NCBI RefSeq assembly: GCF_000429405.1 | Contig: NZ_KE386898.1 | Location: 315,631-379,630, forward strand | Reading direction: 5' to 3' | DNA: 64,000 nt | Source: Algoriphagus marincola DSM 16067 | Lineage (GTDB): Bacteria; Bacteroidota; Bacteroidia; Cytophagales; Cyclobacteriaceae | In this document: positions 9,296-17,767 of the stretch, one piece after another | Layout: every line of letters starts with the position of its first letter | How positions within the stretch are numbered: the stretch's first letter is position 1 | The notes under the pieces: model-generated | Told to the model about the DNA's origin: nothing | The model's input: the letters and a program-made list of their open reading frames with translations, nothing else | The model's database searches: none | Translations under genes and position numbers: made by a program

Positions 9296-10888
9296 ATGCG
9301 AAAATTTCTTTTCAGCTGCCTGCTTGCTGGAAGTGTTTCTGTCGCCGGGTCAGCTTGGGCCCAAGGCGATTATCCTACACTTTCACAAATGGAGCAGCGA
9401 CTTCAAAAAATTGGCTCGAGTGCCAATGCCAACCTTCAAAAACTCGGGCAAACCTCAAGTGGTAAGGATGTTTGGGTTCTGAAAGTCGGAACCGGTGACA
9501 TGGACCAGAAACCAGCCATCGCTGTGGTCGGTGGAGTGGAAGGTTTTCATGTCTTGAGTGTGGAATTAGCCACGCAGTTTGCCGAGCGATTGGTTAGTGA
9601 GCATGCTGAAGCATTGGAGGAGACTACCTTTTATATTTTCCCAAATATGTCTCCTGATGCCTATGAGCAGTATCACGCAAATCTGAAGTATGAGCGTCGC
9701 GGTAATGCTACTGCCGTCGATCATGACCGGGATGGTATGCCCGGAGACAATGGCTACACCGACCTCAATGGAGACGGTTTCATCAGCTGGATGCGTGTGG
9801 AGGATCCTATGGGAGACTACAAGGTTTCTGATGAAGATGAGCGCGTGTTGGTCAAAGCTGATCGCAGCAAAGGTGAGGATGGACAGTACCTGGTTTACAA
9901 AGAGAGTAAGGATGATGATCAAGACGGAAAGTTTGCAGAGGATTTGAAAGAGGGAATAGCTTTCAATAAATCCCTGACCTACAAATTCCCGGTTTTCGAA
10001 CCTTTAGCTGGAGATATTCCAGTATCGCAGCCGGAGACAAGAGCCATGCTGGATTACTTGTTTGAGCAATGGAATATTTTCGCTTTTGTGACTTTTTCTC
10101 CTGCAAATAATCTCTCCTCCCCGCTGAAGTACAATGCGCCAAATGCAAGAAAGCGAGTGGTGACCTCCATTTTGCAGAAAGACGAAGCCATCAACGCCAT
10201 GGTCTCAGAAATGTACAAGAGTACGGTTTCTCAAAAAGCTTTTCAGCAGAATAATCAGGGAACAGACGGAGATTTCTTTCAGTGGGCCTACTTCCATTTT
10301 GCTCGCTTGAGCTTTGGTACACCAGGATATTGGACACCTGAATTCAAAGGCAAATCCAATGCTGAAGCCAACTATTTAGCTTGGGCAGATTCGCTTGGTT
10401 GGAATGATGTATTTGTACCTTGGACGGAGATTTCTCATCCAGATTTTCCAGGCAAAAAAGTAGAAGTAGGAGGAATCAAGCCTTTTGTAATGGCAAATCC
10501 TCCCTACGAAAAGGTAGATGAAATAGCCGAAGAGCATACGGATTTTATCCTCAAGCTGGCAGAAATGCAGCCGAATCTGGAAGTACAAAACCTCAAAATC
10601 GAATCTATCGGAAATGGTTTGACCCGAATTTCTTTGGATTTGTTTAATAATGCACCCCTTCCTACTCATTCGGAGATGGGTGAGCGGTCTCGATGGCTGC
10701 GAAAAATCCGAATTGATTTAGCAGCGGATTCTGATCGATTGATTTCAGGAGAAAAGATCCAATTGATTGACTCTATAGATGCCTACGGAAAAGCCAGTCT
10801 TAGCTGGATCATACGTGGAAAAGGCGACGTCAACTTCAAAGCAGGTGCTCCTCATGCAGGTTTTGTCAATGCAACTTTCAAACTCTAA
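9296..10888 (+). CDS. M14-family (zinc carboxypeptidase-like) secreted protein, zinc ligands replaced
   Basis: 530 residues with an N-terminal signal peptide (cut after AWAQ, residue 23). It aligns end to end with the next gene's product. Where that protein has the zinc motif H-x-x-E, this one has E82-G-F-H85, and the third zinc His is replaced by Ser268 (FVTFSPANN); the general-base Glu is still there (TPEF, Glu349). An EF-hand-like calcium loop is visible (DLNGDGFI, near 156-163). Inference: a pseudoenzyme or a protein with altered metal binding, perhaps a partner of its active neighbour 4 bp downstream. A reading error is unlikely because several ligands differ while the frame is intact. 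Confidence 0.85.
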   Translation: MRKFLFSCLLAGSVSVAGSAWAQGDYPTLSQMEQRLQKIGSSANANLQKLGQTSSGKDVWVLKVGTGDMDQKPAIAVVGGVEGFHVLSVELATQFAERLVSEHAEALEETTFYIFPNMSPDAYEQYHANLKYERRGNATAVDHDRDGMPGDNGYTDLNGDGFISWMRVEDPMGDYKVSDEDERVLVKADRSKGEDGQYLVYKESKDDDQDGKFAEDLKEGIAFNKSLTYKFPVFEPLAGDIPVSQPETRAMLDYLFEQWNIFAFVTFSPANNLSSPLKYNAPNARKRVVTSILQKDEAINAMVSEMYKSTVSQKAFQQNNQGTDGDFFQWAYFHFARLSFGTPGYWTPEFKGKSNAEANYLAWADSLGWNDVFVPWTEISHPDFPGKKVEVGGIKPFVMANPPYEKVDEIAEEHTDFILKLAEMQPNLEVQNLKIESIGNGLTRISLDLFNNAPLPTHSEMGERSRWLRKIRIDLAADSDRLISGEKIQLIDSIDAYGKASLSWIIRGKGDVNFKAGAPHAGFVNATFKL

Positions 10889-10892
10889 AGCC

Positions 10893-12635
10893 ATGAAGAA
10901 GATGAATATAAAAAATACAATCCTTGCCTTGGCTTTGGGCGCAGCGAGCCTGGCAAGTATCGAATCAAGCGCGCAGCAAAAGTTTTTCAAAGCGGTAGGT
11001 TCTCCGCACATGCCAAAGGTAGAAGCGGCTTGGAACCGCTACTACACTTATGAAGGCCTTGTGGAAGTAATGCAAAAGATCGCTAAGGCACATCCTGGTT
11101 TGGCGAAAATCGAATCCATCGGCAAATCTTACGAAGGTCGGGATATTATGACCCTGACCATTACGGATTTTTCCGCAGGGAAGGACACCGATAAGCCTGC
11201 CATGTGGATCGATGGAAACATTCACTCCAATGAGATTCAGGGAGCTGAATTTGCGCTTTACACCGCTTGGTACCTAACTGAGATGCATGCAGATACGGAA
11301 TTTATCCAGGAGTTGCTTCGGGATAAAACGTTCTACATCACACCAACCATCAATCCGGATGCGCGAAATGACTTTTTCCTAAAGCCAAATACCCAAAACA
11401 CCCCTCGATCCGGAGTTATTCCTTTGGATAATGATGGAGATGGGCAGGCAGCTGAGGATGAAATGGACGACTTGGATGGAGATGGCCATATTACCCAGAT
11501 GATCCGGAAATCTCCTACTGGTCGCTACATCAAAGACCCTCTGGATCCTCGACGATTGATGCCTGTCGGACCCGATCAGGTGGGAGAGTATGAAATTCTC
11601 GGTCAGGAAGGAACTGATCTAGACGGTGACGGTCGTATCAATGATGATGATGTCGGCTACTATGATCCCAACCGGGATTGGGGCTGGAACTGGCAGCCGG
11701 ACTACATCCAAAGAGGTGCCATGCGCTATCCCTTCACACTTCCAGAAAATCGCTCGGTGATGGAATTTGTGATGAAGCATCCCAATATTGCGGGAGCTCA
11801 GAGTTATCACAACTATGGAGGAATGATTCTTCGTGGACCTGGTGCCGAAGAGGATGTGAATACTTACAACCGAGAGGATATCCGAATCTACGATGCCATT
11901 GCCAAAAAAGGCGAAGAAATGATGCCAGGCTATCGTTACCTCACAGTTTACAAGGATCTATATTCAGTGTTTGGAGGGGAATTGGATTGGTTTTATGGGA
12001 ATCGCGGGATTTTCACCTATTCCAATGAGTTGATGATTTCCTATCTCTACTTCCATCAAAATGCCGGTAGAGGCAATCAGGAAGAGCAGTTGAAAGTCGA
12101 TCAGTTACTGACTTTCGGAGATGCCTTTGTGGATTGGGCAAGCTACAATCACCCACAATATGGTGAGATTGAGATTGGAGGTTTTAAGAAAACCTTTGGA
12201 CGAGCCCATCCAGGATTCTTGCTAGAGCAGGATGCGCATCGAAACTCAGCCTTTACCATCTATCATGCCTACCACACACCGAAGCTATCGGTGATGGATG
12301 TAAGCGAAGAGGACCTTGGTGGTGGATTGAAAGCGATTACGGCTACTATTTTTAATGAACGAATGATGCCAACACACTCCTCGCAGGATTTGAAGTACAA
12401 TATCGAGCGTCCGGACTATGTCTCCATTTCCGGGGCTAAAGTTGTCGCAGGCTTTGTGGTAGAAAATGAAGACTTCAAGCGCTACCAAGAGCAAAAGCTT
12501 AGACCAGAACGAATCGCAGTGGATAATATCCCCGGAATGAGTGCAGTGAAGGTAAGGTGGATTGTATCCTCTGCTTCCAACTATAGCATCACCGTCGATT
12601 CTGCCAAAGGTGGAAAGGCGAGTTGGAGTAAATAA
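10893..12635 (+). CDS. Secreted M14 zinc carboxypeptidase
   Basis: 580 residues from ATG 10893, chosen because it begins the signal peptide (KKMNIKNTILALALGAA...SAQ) and lies 4 bp after the preceding stop; an upstream in-frame extension overlaps that gene. Zinc ligands H111-S-N-E114 and H306 (SYHNYGG), and catalytic Glu379 (TYSNEL), all present. Two calcium-binding-like loops, DLDGDGHI (about 193-200) and DLDGDGRI (about 242-249), sit inside the catalytic domain. Known role of the family: removal of C-terminal residues from peptides, here outside the cytoplasm. Forms an operon with the zinc-less paralogue. Confidence 0.92.
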   Translation: MKKMNIKNTILALALGAASLASIESSAQQKFFKAVGSPHMPKVEAAWNRYYTYEGLVEVMQKIAKAHPGLAKIESIGKSYEGRDIMTLTITDFSAGKDTDKPAMWIDGNIHSNEIQGAEFALYTAWYLTEMHADTEFIQELLRDKTFYITPTINPDARNDFFLKPNTQNTPRSGVIPLDNDGDGQAAEDEMDDLDGDGHITQMIRKSPTGRYIKDPLDPRRLMPVGPDQVGEYEILGQEGTDLDGDGRINDDDVGYYDPNRDWGWNWQPDYIQRGAMRYPFTLPENRSVMEFVMKHPNIAGAQSYHNYGGMILRGPGAEEDVNTYNREDIRIYDAIAKKGEEMMPGYRYLTVYKDLYSVFGGELDWFYGNRGIFTYSNELMISYLYFHQNAGRGNQEEQLKVDQLLTFGDAFVDWASYNHPQYGEIEIGGFKKTFGRAHPGFLLEQDAHRNSAFTIYHAYHTPKLSVMDVSEEDLGGGLKAITATIFNERMMPTHSSQDLKYNIERPDYVSISGAKVVAGFVVENEDFKRYQEQKLRPERIAVDNIPGMSAVKVRWIVSSASNYSITVDSAKGGKASWSK

Positions 12636-12657
12636 GAATTGATATTAATTGATTTTG

Positions 12658-12691
12658 AAATCCCCGAGTCGATTGATTCGGGGATTTTTTT
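12658..12691 (+). terminator. Intrinsic terminator after the M14 pair
   Basis: Perfect stem AAATCCCCGA (12658-12667) / TCGGGGATTT (12678-12687) with a 10-nt loop, followed by T residues. Ends the M14 operon. Confidence 0.9.
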
Positions 12692-12714
12692 GAATTTTTC
12701 CAAAGCAAAAAGAT

Positions 12715-12812
12715 TTTTACAGCCAAAACTGGTATTTTTATAATAAAACTGGCTGTAAAATAAATTAATTACAGCCAGAAATGATATATTTGGGTATGTT
12801 TTGGCTGGAATT
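12715..12812. repeat. Four-copy alternating inverted repeat before ATPase gene 1
   Basis: Four copies of a short element in order forward-reverse-forward-reverse. Pair 1: TTTTACAGCCA at 12715-12725 and its exact complement at 12750-12760. Pair 2: AATTACAGCCAGAA at 12767-12780 and TTTTGGCTGGAATT at 12799-12812 (12 of 14 pairs). The last copy ends 8 bp before the ATG of the ATPase. No protein-coding sense. Inference: operator sites or RNA hairpins that control the ATPase gene. A cluster of the same plan but other sequence precedes the second ATPase at 18184. Confidence 0.85.
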
Positions 12813-12820
12813 TAAAAATA

Positions 12821-14251
12821 ATGAGTAACTCTAATTTGGTTGGAAGGCAAGAGTTTAAAGTGCGATTTCCGAAACTTCTCAGAAGTAAAAAATCTGAATT
12901 TTTGGCTGTTTATGGTCGAAGAAGAGTTGGAAAAACCTTTTTGATAAAAGAGTTCTTCCATTATGAATTCGATTTTTTTATCACAGGAATGGCAAATGCA
13001 ACTACGGCTCAACAGCTTTTTAATTTTGATACAGAACTGAGTCGTCAATCGAATTTGACCTATGATACTCCATCTAAAAATTGGCTTGTTGCTTTTCAGC
13101 GATTGCGAGAGCATCTTGAATCCAGGAAAAAACAAGGGAAATTAGTTGTTTTCATCGATGAATTGCCCTGGATGGATACACACGGTTCGGACTTTCTGAT
13201 GGGTTTGGAACATTTTTGGAATACTTGGGCTACCCATCGTATGGATATTTTGCTGATTGTCTGTGGTTCGGCAGCTTCATGGATGCTTACAGAGGTCATC
13301 TATAGTACTGGTGGCTTGCATAACCGCGTCACTGCTCAAATGAAAATCGAGCCTTTCTGTTTGGGTGAAACGGAGGAAATGCTTATTGGAAAAGGCTGTC
13401 ATTTGGACCGGTATCAGATCATCCAACTGTATATGTGTCTAGGTGGAATTCCTTACTACTTGGATGCAATAGAGCCTGGGAAAAGTGCTCCGCAAATAAT
13501 TCAAGAACTTTTTTTTGAAAAAAGTGGACTTCTCAGAAATGAATTTCAAAATCTCTATAGAGCACTTTTCAAGCGTCATGAAATCTATGAGAAGGTAGTG
13601 GAAGTTCTATCCTTAAAGACATACGGAATTTCAAGAAATGAAATAATCAAGAACTCTGCTTTGAATTCTGGCGGGACTCTCTCCAAGGTGTTGGCTGACC
13701 TAGAAGAGAGTGGATTTATTTCATCTTATCCATCACTTGATGGTAAGCAAAAGAATACCATTTATCGGCTCACTGATTACTTTACTTCTTTCTATTTTAG
13801 ATTTTTGCAGAAGTCTAAAATTAGCAACTGGTTGCATCTAATCGATCAGCCTAGACACCGCGTTTGGCAGGGTTTTATGTTTGAGCAGGTATCTATAGAT
13901 CATGTACAGCAGATCAAAAAGGCTCTTGGAATCAGTGGAATCCAGGCCGAGCTCGCGGCTTGGAGGGGCTCGACAGGAGATCGATCAGCACAAATTGATA
14001 TTCTTATTGATCGAAGAGACCACGTCATTACAATATGTGAATGCAAATTTAGCTTGGATAACTTTACCATTTCCAAAGATTATGCAGACAGTTTACGGTC
14101 TAAAATTGCTGTATTTAAGGAGGTTTCAAAAACAAAAAAAGCAGTTCACTTGGCACTTATTAGTACTTATGGCGTTAGACAAAACTCCTACAGCAATCTG
14201 CTGATTACCAATGAGGTGAAAATGGATGCTCTGTTTGATATTATTGTTTGA
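12821..14251 (+). CDS. AAA-type ATPase with winged helix and DUF234-like nuclease domain
   Basis: 476 residues. N-terminal P-loop NTPase of the archaeal-type ATPase/STAND relatives: Walker A GRRRVGKT (32-39), Walker B VVFIDELPW (109-117), sensor LLIVCGSAAS. Residues about 255-315 look like a winged helix (ISRNEIIKNSA...LSKVLADLEESGFI). The C-terminal part carries a PD-(D/E)xK-like pattern: QID (Asp393), then ITICECKF (Glu407, Lys409), as in DUF234. Function of this family is unknown; suggested roles are in mobile DNA or defence, not shown here. Cytosolic. Preceded by the four-copy inverted repeat and isolated from the M14 operon by a terminator, so it has its own promoter. Confidence 0.85.
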   Translation: MSNSNLVGRQEFKVRFPKLLRSKKSEFLAVYGRRRVGKTFLIKEFFHYEFDFFITGMANATTAQQLFNFDTELSRQSNLTYDTPSKNWLVAFQRLREHLESRKKQGKLVVFIDELPWMDTHGSDFLMGLEHFWNTWATHRMDILLIVCGSAASWMLTEVIYSTGGLHNRVTAQMKIEPFCLGETEEMLIGKGCHLDRYQIIQLYMCLGGIPYYLDAIEPGKSAPQIIQELFFEKSGLLRNEFQNLYRALFKRHEIYEKVVEVLSLKTYGISRNEIIKNSALNSGGTLSKVLADLEESGFISSYPSLDGKQKNTIYRLTDYFTSFYFRFLQKSKISNWLHLIDQPRHRVWQGFMFEQVSIDHVQQIKKALGISGIQAELAAWRGSTGDRSAQIDILIDRRDHVITICECKFSLDNFTISKDYADSLRSKIAVFKEVSKTKKAVHLALISTYGVRQNSYSNLLITNEVKMDALFDIIV

Positions 14252-14270
14252 ATAGTATAAAAAGTGTTTC

Positions 14271-14882
14271 ATGACTACTTCGACCAAAATAAGAATAAAG
14301 AGGATTGGAATAAAGTCGATCGTATTATCTTGTTTTTTTGTACTTTTTTATTTTCAGGTTTTTTCTCAATCATCTAAACCAATCTTATTAATCACCTACT
14401 ACTCCCAGTCTGGAAATACCGAGCAAATGGCGGAAGCTATAGCAGAGGGCGCACAATCTATAGAAGGGTTAGATGTTAAGCTTTTACCGATAGATCAAGT
14501 TCAACAGGATGACTTACTTGCCGCTTCTGCCATCATCCTCGGATCACCTGTTTACAATGCCAATATCGCCCCTTCAGTGCAGGAGTTTATCAATTCTTGG
14601 CCGTTTGAGGGAAGACCTCTGAAAGATAAAATTGGCGCGGTGTTCAGTACAGGAGGAGGCATGTCTATCGGAGAGGAGCTTGTGATGCTGAATTTGATGC
14701 ATAGCATGCTGATTCATGGGATGATTTTGGTTGGTGGAGATACAGTAGAATCTGCCTTTGGTGCTTCGGCCATCACGGGAGAGGGGCCTTTCGATTTGAA
14801 GGGAGAATTGGATCCGATTTTTCTGAAAAAAGGCGAAGCTTTAGGAAAAAGAGTAGCGGAGACGGTGCTGCGTTTTCGTTGA
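14271..14882 (+). CDS. Flavodoxin-fold protein with N-terminal membrane anchor or signal
   Basis: 203 residues. A hydrophobic segment at about residues 13-33 is followed by a flavodoxin/WrbA-like domain: PILLITYYSQSGNTEQMAEAIAEG (FMN phosphate loop SQSGNT), ILGSPVYNANIAPSVQEF and FSTGGGMSIGEEL. Expected to bind FMN and act as a quinone reductase or electron carrier, unusually on the outer side of the inner membrane or anchored to it. Begins 19 bp after the ATPase gene and may be read through from it, though no functional link is apparent. Ends at a bidirectional terminator. Confidence 0.85.
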   Translation: MTTSTKIRIKRIGIKSIVLSCFFVLFYFQVFSQSSKPILLITYYSQSGNTEQMAEAIAEGAQSIEGLDVKLLPIDQVQQDDLLAASAIILGSPVYNANIAPSVQEFINSWPFEGRPLKDKIGAVFSTGGGMSIGEELVMLNLMHSMLIHGMILVGGDTVESAFGASAITGEGPFDLKGELDPIFLKKGEALGKRVAETVLRFR

Positions 14883-14898
14883 GTTTAGACAAAAAAAT

Positions 14899-14928
14899 AA
14901 CCCCGCCTCAGACCCAGAGCGGGGTTTT
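14899..14928. terminator. Bidirectional intrinsic terminator
   Basis: Stem AACCCCGC (14899-14906) / GCGGGGTT (14919-14926), with a T-run on the right and an A-run (14891-14897) on the left, between two convergent genes. Confidence 0.9.
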
Positions 14929-14953
14929 TGCAATATAGTTGGTTCACTTTTTC

Positions 14954-15517
14954 TTAAAGGGCAGAAAGATACTTGTCAAATCCACCTTCTGTAGTCACTC
15001 GGAAGCTGATAGCGGCGCTAGGCTGCTCGATGTTATAAATCTTGTGAAGACCTTGTGCATCACTTACTTTCTCGCTGTGGATCAAGTTGTCTCCATCATA
15101 GATTGATACCGTAAAGGCACTGTCGGCCAAGTTGCTGACAAGCAAGCGGTATTTGTTGTCTTCCACTTTGGATACTCTAGAGTACACGGAAGGCTTCTCA
15201 GTGACGAAGTTTTGGAAGGTAGTCGTACGCAATATTCCGCTCTCATCGGTCACTTCGACAGAGTAAGTTCCCTTTGGTAGGGCATTTAGGTCGTAGCGCT
15301 TTGCGAAAGCTTCTGATTTGGTAATACGATCTCTCAAAACCAGTCTGTTTTCAGCATCCTTGATTTTGACAATGACGGTGCTGCTGGGCGCTTCCGTCAT
15401 AGCTACTGTTACTTTAGCTGTTGCAGAGTGAATAATCTCTACTGATTTTTCCGCTCCTGCGGCAAAGGCTCCTGTTGCCATCCCGGCAACAAAAAGCATG
15501 GTCATTAATTTTTTCAT
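14954..15517 (-). CDS. Secreted beta-rich protein of unknown function
   Basis: 187 residues from ATG 15517, which opens with a signal peptide (MKKLMTMLFVAGMATGAFAA). The track to 15607 only adds residues ahead of it. The mature part alternates hydrophobic and polar residues (SATAKVTVAMTEAPSSTVIVKIKDAENRLVLRD-like strands, then KGTYSVEVTDESG) as in Ig-like or DUF3244-type periplasmic proteins. No catalytic motif. A candidate promoter lies about 136 bp upstream, giving a long 5' untranslated region. Confidence 0.75.
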   Translation of the reverse strand: MKKLMTMLFVAGMATGAFAAGAEKSVEIIHSATAKVTVAMTEAPSSTVIVKIKDAENRLVLRDRITKSEAFAKRYDLNALPKGTYSVEVTDESGILRTTTFQNFVTEKPSVYSRVSKVEDNKYRLLVSNLADSAFTVSIYDGDNLIHSEKVSDAQGLHKIYNIEQPSAAISFRVTTEGGFDKYLSAL

Positions 15518-15652
15518 TTTAATAATTGGTTTAATAGGTTCTAGTTTGAATGTAACCCAGGAATGGCTTTCCCATTCAAGGGGGATATTTTGGGTTACTT
15601 TATCCATCCGGGTCTGATGGGATTCTGTCCGAATTGCTTTCGAATGACATTA

Positions 15653-15660
15653 CAAAGGTA
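15653..15660 (-). promoter_or_regulatory. Candidate -7 box (TACCTTTG) for the secreted-protein gene
   Basis: On the minus strand it reads TACCTTTG, a full match to the Bacteroidota TAnnTTTG element; no TTG at the expected 19-nt distance was found, so support is partial. Confidence 0.4.
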
Positions 15661-15765
15661 CCAAACGGTATTAAAAATGAAAATGTTTCAATGAAAATAT
15701 ATTATTTTTTGATATTCGTTAATTTTTAAACTTAATTATTGAAAATACAATAATTTTCTGTCGCT

Positions 15766-15888
15766 ATCGATTGCGAAAACTGTTCCGATCTGTTTTTATT
15801 ACAAAATTGAAAATAAAATTTTGTAATAATCAGTATTTCAAAATCATGTCATTACATCAATTACCTATATCCATGTTTCGCAATCGAT
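15766..15888. repeat. Nested inverted repeats
   Basis: Outer arms ATCGATTGCGAAA (15766-15778) and TTTCGCAATCGAT (15876-15888) are perfect 13-bp complements. Inside lies a second perfect 13-bp pair, TTATTACAAAATT (15796-15808) and AATTTTGTAATAA (15817-15829), with an 8-nt loop. Could be a small non-autonomous mobile element or a structured leader of the DUF427 gene. Confidence 0.8.
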
Positions 15889-15954
15889 TGTATCGAATAA
15901 AAAATTTTTCAATCTTTTTTACTTCGGGAGGTGTTTTACTTAGAAAAGCACAAT

Positions 15955-16236
15955 ATGCAAGCCATCTGGAACAACCAAGTAATCGCAGAATCCATTGATA
16001 CGGTCGTAGTGGAGGGGAATCATTATTTCCCTATCGATTCGGTAAAACCTGACTTTCTAAAGCCTTCAGAGATGAAGACCTCCTGTCCCTGGAAAGGACA
16101 AGCGTCCTACTACAGCCTAGAAGTAGACGGGGAGCTGAACAAAGATGCGGCCTGGTACTATCCTGACCCAAAGCCAGCAGCCTCTGAGATCAAAGGTAGG
16201 GTGGCCTTTTGGAAAGGGGTGAAGGTGGTGGAGTGA
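15955..16236 (+). CDS. DUF427 family protein
   Basis: 93 residues from ATG 15955 (MQAIWNNQVIAES); an 8-residue extension upstream starts at a poorer site. DUF427 features are clear: VVVEGNHYFPIDSV, TSCPWKGQASYYSLEVDG, AAWYYPDPKPAASEIKGRVAFWKG. Small cytosolic domain of unknown biochemical function found widely in bacteria and fungi. Monocistronic; its leader carries the nested palindromes. Confidence 0.85.
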   Translation: MQAIWNNQVIAESIDTVVVEGNHYFPIDSVKPDFLKPSEMKTSCPWKGQASYYSLEVDGELNKDAAWYYPDPKPAASEIKGRVAFWKGVKVVE

Positions 16237-16254
16237 AGAGAGTGATTAACCAAA

Positions 16255-17391
16255 CTATTTCAATTCAAAAATGCCGTATCGTGTAAAATCTTCTTCTTCG
16301 TCGGGATTTATCAATTTTATTAAAAAAGTATCATCGGGGAATAACAAGGAAATTTCCCCAAAAGGGAATGATATATCTCCACCTATTTGTTTGCCATTTC
16401 TGATCAAAATCAATCGACGGTAGGATGGATCGCTAAAATGATGATAGTTTCGGTTTTCAGCTATTTTCTGTTCATAAACTTCAGGTGAAATAGCTCTGAT
16501 GTATTCCAACATTACAGTACCATCTGATAAAACGTAAATATTATCATTTTTAGCTCCAAGATTAATTGGGCCCTTAGATGCTATATTATTCAAAGAAATT
16601 CTGGAGGATTTCAGTACTGGGAAGTTTTCGTGGCGGATTTTAAAAGCCTCGGTTTTCTTTTTAGATCTCAGGTCTATAATTGAAATTTCATCGTCTAAAG
16701 TAGTGGTCAGATACAATTTTCCTCGGCTTTTGTCTAGTGAGTAAATAGGAGCATAAATTGACTCGATGGAGGGATCCAGTTTAGAAAAATTTGACCGATT
16801 TGAAACTGGCGCAAAGTTGTAAGTCTTTTCGTTTTTAGGATTGAAAACTTCTATCAGGTTTTCTTTTAAAAATTCTGTGAATCCAAAAAAAGTGGAATAT
16901 CCGGAAGGTTGACTGATAAAGGAGTTATCTCCCTTCACCCCATTTTCATAGAAGTAATTCAGTTTTTTAGGGCTGTAAAGGGTAACATTATACTTAGATC
17001 TAAAAGCAATTTTATTGACTTTCTTCAGGTTTTGATCATACTTATACAAATTTTGACTGGAATGAACCCATATAGTTCCATCTTCTGCAAAGGCAATTTG
17101 ATTGATAGATTCTACGATCTGATTTGGCCCTTCTCCTTGCAATTTTTCTGATACCAAGACTTTACCATTTTCTGAAAACAAGGCAATTTTGTTTCCTTTA
17201 CTCCCTTCATTGATATATCCCAAATATTGTTTTTTGGCAGGGTAGTAGTCTAGAATCTTAACTGGATTTAAAAGATCAATTTTGAATTCGGCTATTTTCG
17301 AAAAGGTAGTTTGGGTATTAACCTCATTTTCAAAAAATAGAAATATCCCTACAAATAGAATTTTTATCCCTTTATTTAGTATTCTACTCAT
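16255..17391 (-). CDS. Secreted 6-bladed beta-propeller-like protein
   Basis: 378 residues with an N-terminal hydrophobic signal (ILFVGIFLFFENEVNTQ). The rest has repeated propeller-type strand motifs (KILDYYPAKKQYLGYINEGS, NQIAFAEDGTIWVHSSQNLYKYDQNLKK, GKLYLTTTLDDEISIIDLRS, NDNIYVLSDGTVMLEY). It resembles the 6-bladed propeller proteins that in Bacteroidota often sit next to double-glycine leader peptides, as here: the peptide gene is 154 bp upstream on the same strand. Function unknown; a role in handling or sensing the peptide is inference. Base composition is more AT-rich than the flanking housekeeping genes. Confidence 0.75.
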   Translation of the reverse strand: MSRILNKGIKILFVGIFLFFENEVNTQTTFSKIAEFKIDLLNPVKILDYYPAKKQYLGYINEGSKGNKIALFSENGKVLVSEKLQGEGPNQIVESINQIAFAEDGTIWVHSSQNLYKYDQNLKKVNKIAFRSKYNVTLYSPKKLNYFYENGVKGDNSFISQPSGYSTFFGFTEFLKENLIEVFNPKNEKTYNFAPVSNRSNFSKLDPSIESIYAPIYSLDKSRGKLYLTTTLDDEISIIDLRSKKKTEAFKIRHENFPVLKSSRISLNNIASKGPINLGAKNDNIYVLSDGTVMLEYIRAISPEVYEQKIAENRNYHHFSDPSYRRLILIRNGKQIGGDISFPFGEISLLFPDDTFLIKLINPDEEEDFTRYGIFELK

Positions 17392-17545
17392 ATTTTTAAG
17401 TTTATCTTTCTACCAAATTGCATTAAATAAAACAAGAGGCACTGGATGAAATTGTTGATCTTATGGTCAAATCTTGATCCAAACAAATCTTATAATGTGT
17501 GGAAGTAGATTGTTTGCAATTAAAAGTCCAATGCCCCAAATAAAA

Positions 17546-17767
17546 TTATCCAAACCCTCCTCCGATACAAATGCAAGCTGCCTCCTCCGTTGGCTGTCCT
17601 TCTTGGCAGTAAAACTCTATCGTTGACCTATTACAAGCTGAAACTTCCATCACTTGAGTCCAGTTGCCACACCTTAGGTTGTAGGTTTGCTGGATAGACC
17701 CGCCTAATATCTTCTTCATCTGACTTCTTTCCAAAATCTCATTGGTGCTGAGTCGGAGTATATCCAA
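17546..17767 (-). CDS. Double-glycine leader peptide precursor (putative RiPP/bacteriocin-like)
   Basis: 73 codons counted from TTG 17767. The leader ends LERSQMKKILGG, the typical cleavage motif of Bacteroidota GG-leader natural-product precursors cut by C39 peptidase ABC exporters; the 50-residue core has five cysteines and a glycine-rich end (CICIGGGFG). There is no ATG before the leader. Five codons further upstream, at 17780-17782, the frame reads ATA-AAA-AAT-TTA-AGC-TTG, i.e. xKNLSL, exactly how such leaders usually begin, so translation may really start at ATA 17782 directly after a TAA. No maturation enzyme or exporter gene lies in this window. Followed by the beta-propeller gene. Confidence 0.7.
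   Translation of the reverse strand: MDILRLSTNEILERSQMKKILGGSIQQTYNLRCGNWTQVMEVSACNRSTIEFYCQEGQPTEEAACICIGGGFG

Larger units (their letters stand above)
15518..15954. other. AT-rich divergent intergenic region with nested palindromes
   Basis: 437 bp between the secreted-protein gene and the DUF427 gene, read divergently. It holds a candidate -7 box for the minus-strand gene (15653-15660) and the nested inverted repeats at 15766-15888. No credible gene: an ORF from 15771 runs through the palindromes and has no protein-like features. Confidence 0.7.

Noticed and set aside
12636-12820. Transposon ends flanking ATPase gene 1
   Set aside because: The inverted repeats are all on one side of the gene with no counterpart downstream near 14251, so they are not terminal repeats.
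15771-15998. 75-codon plus-strand ORF upstream of the DUF427 gene
   Set aside because: Runs through nested palindromes and overlaps the accepted DUF427 start in another frame; no protein-like pattern.
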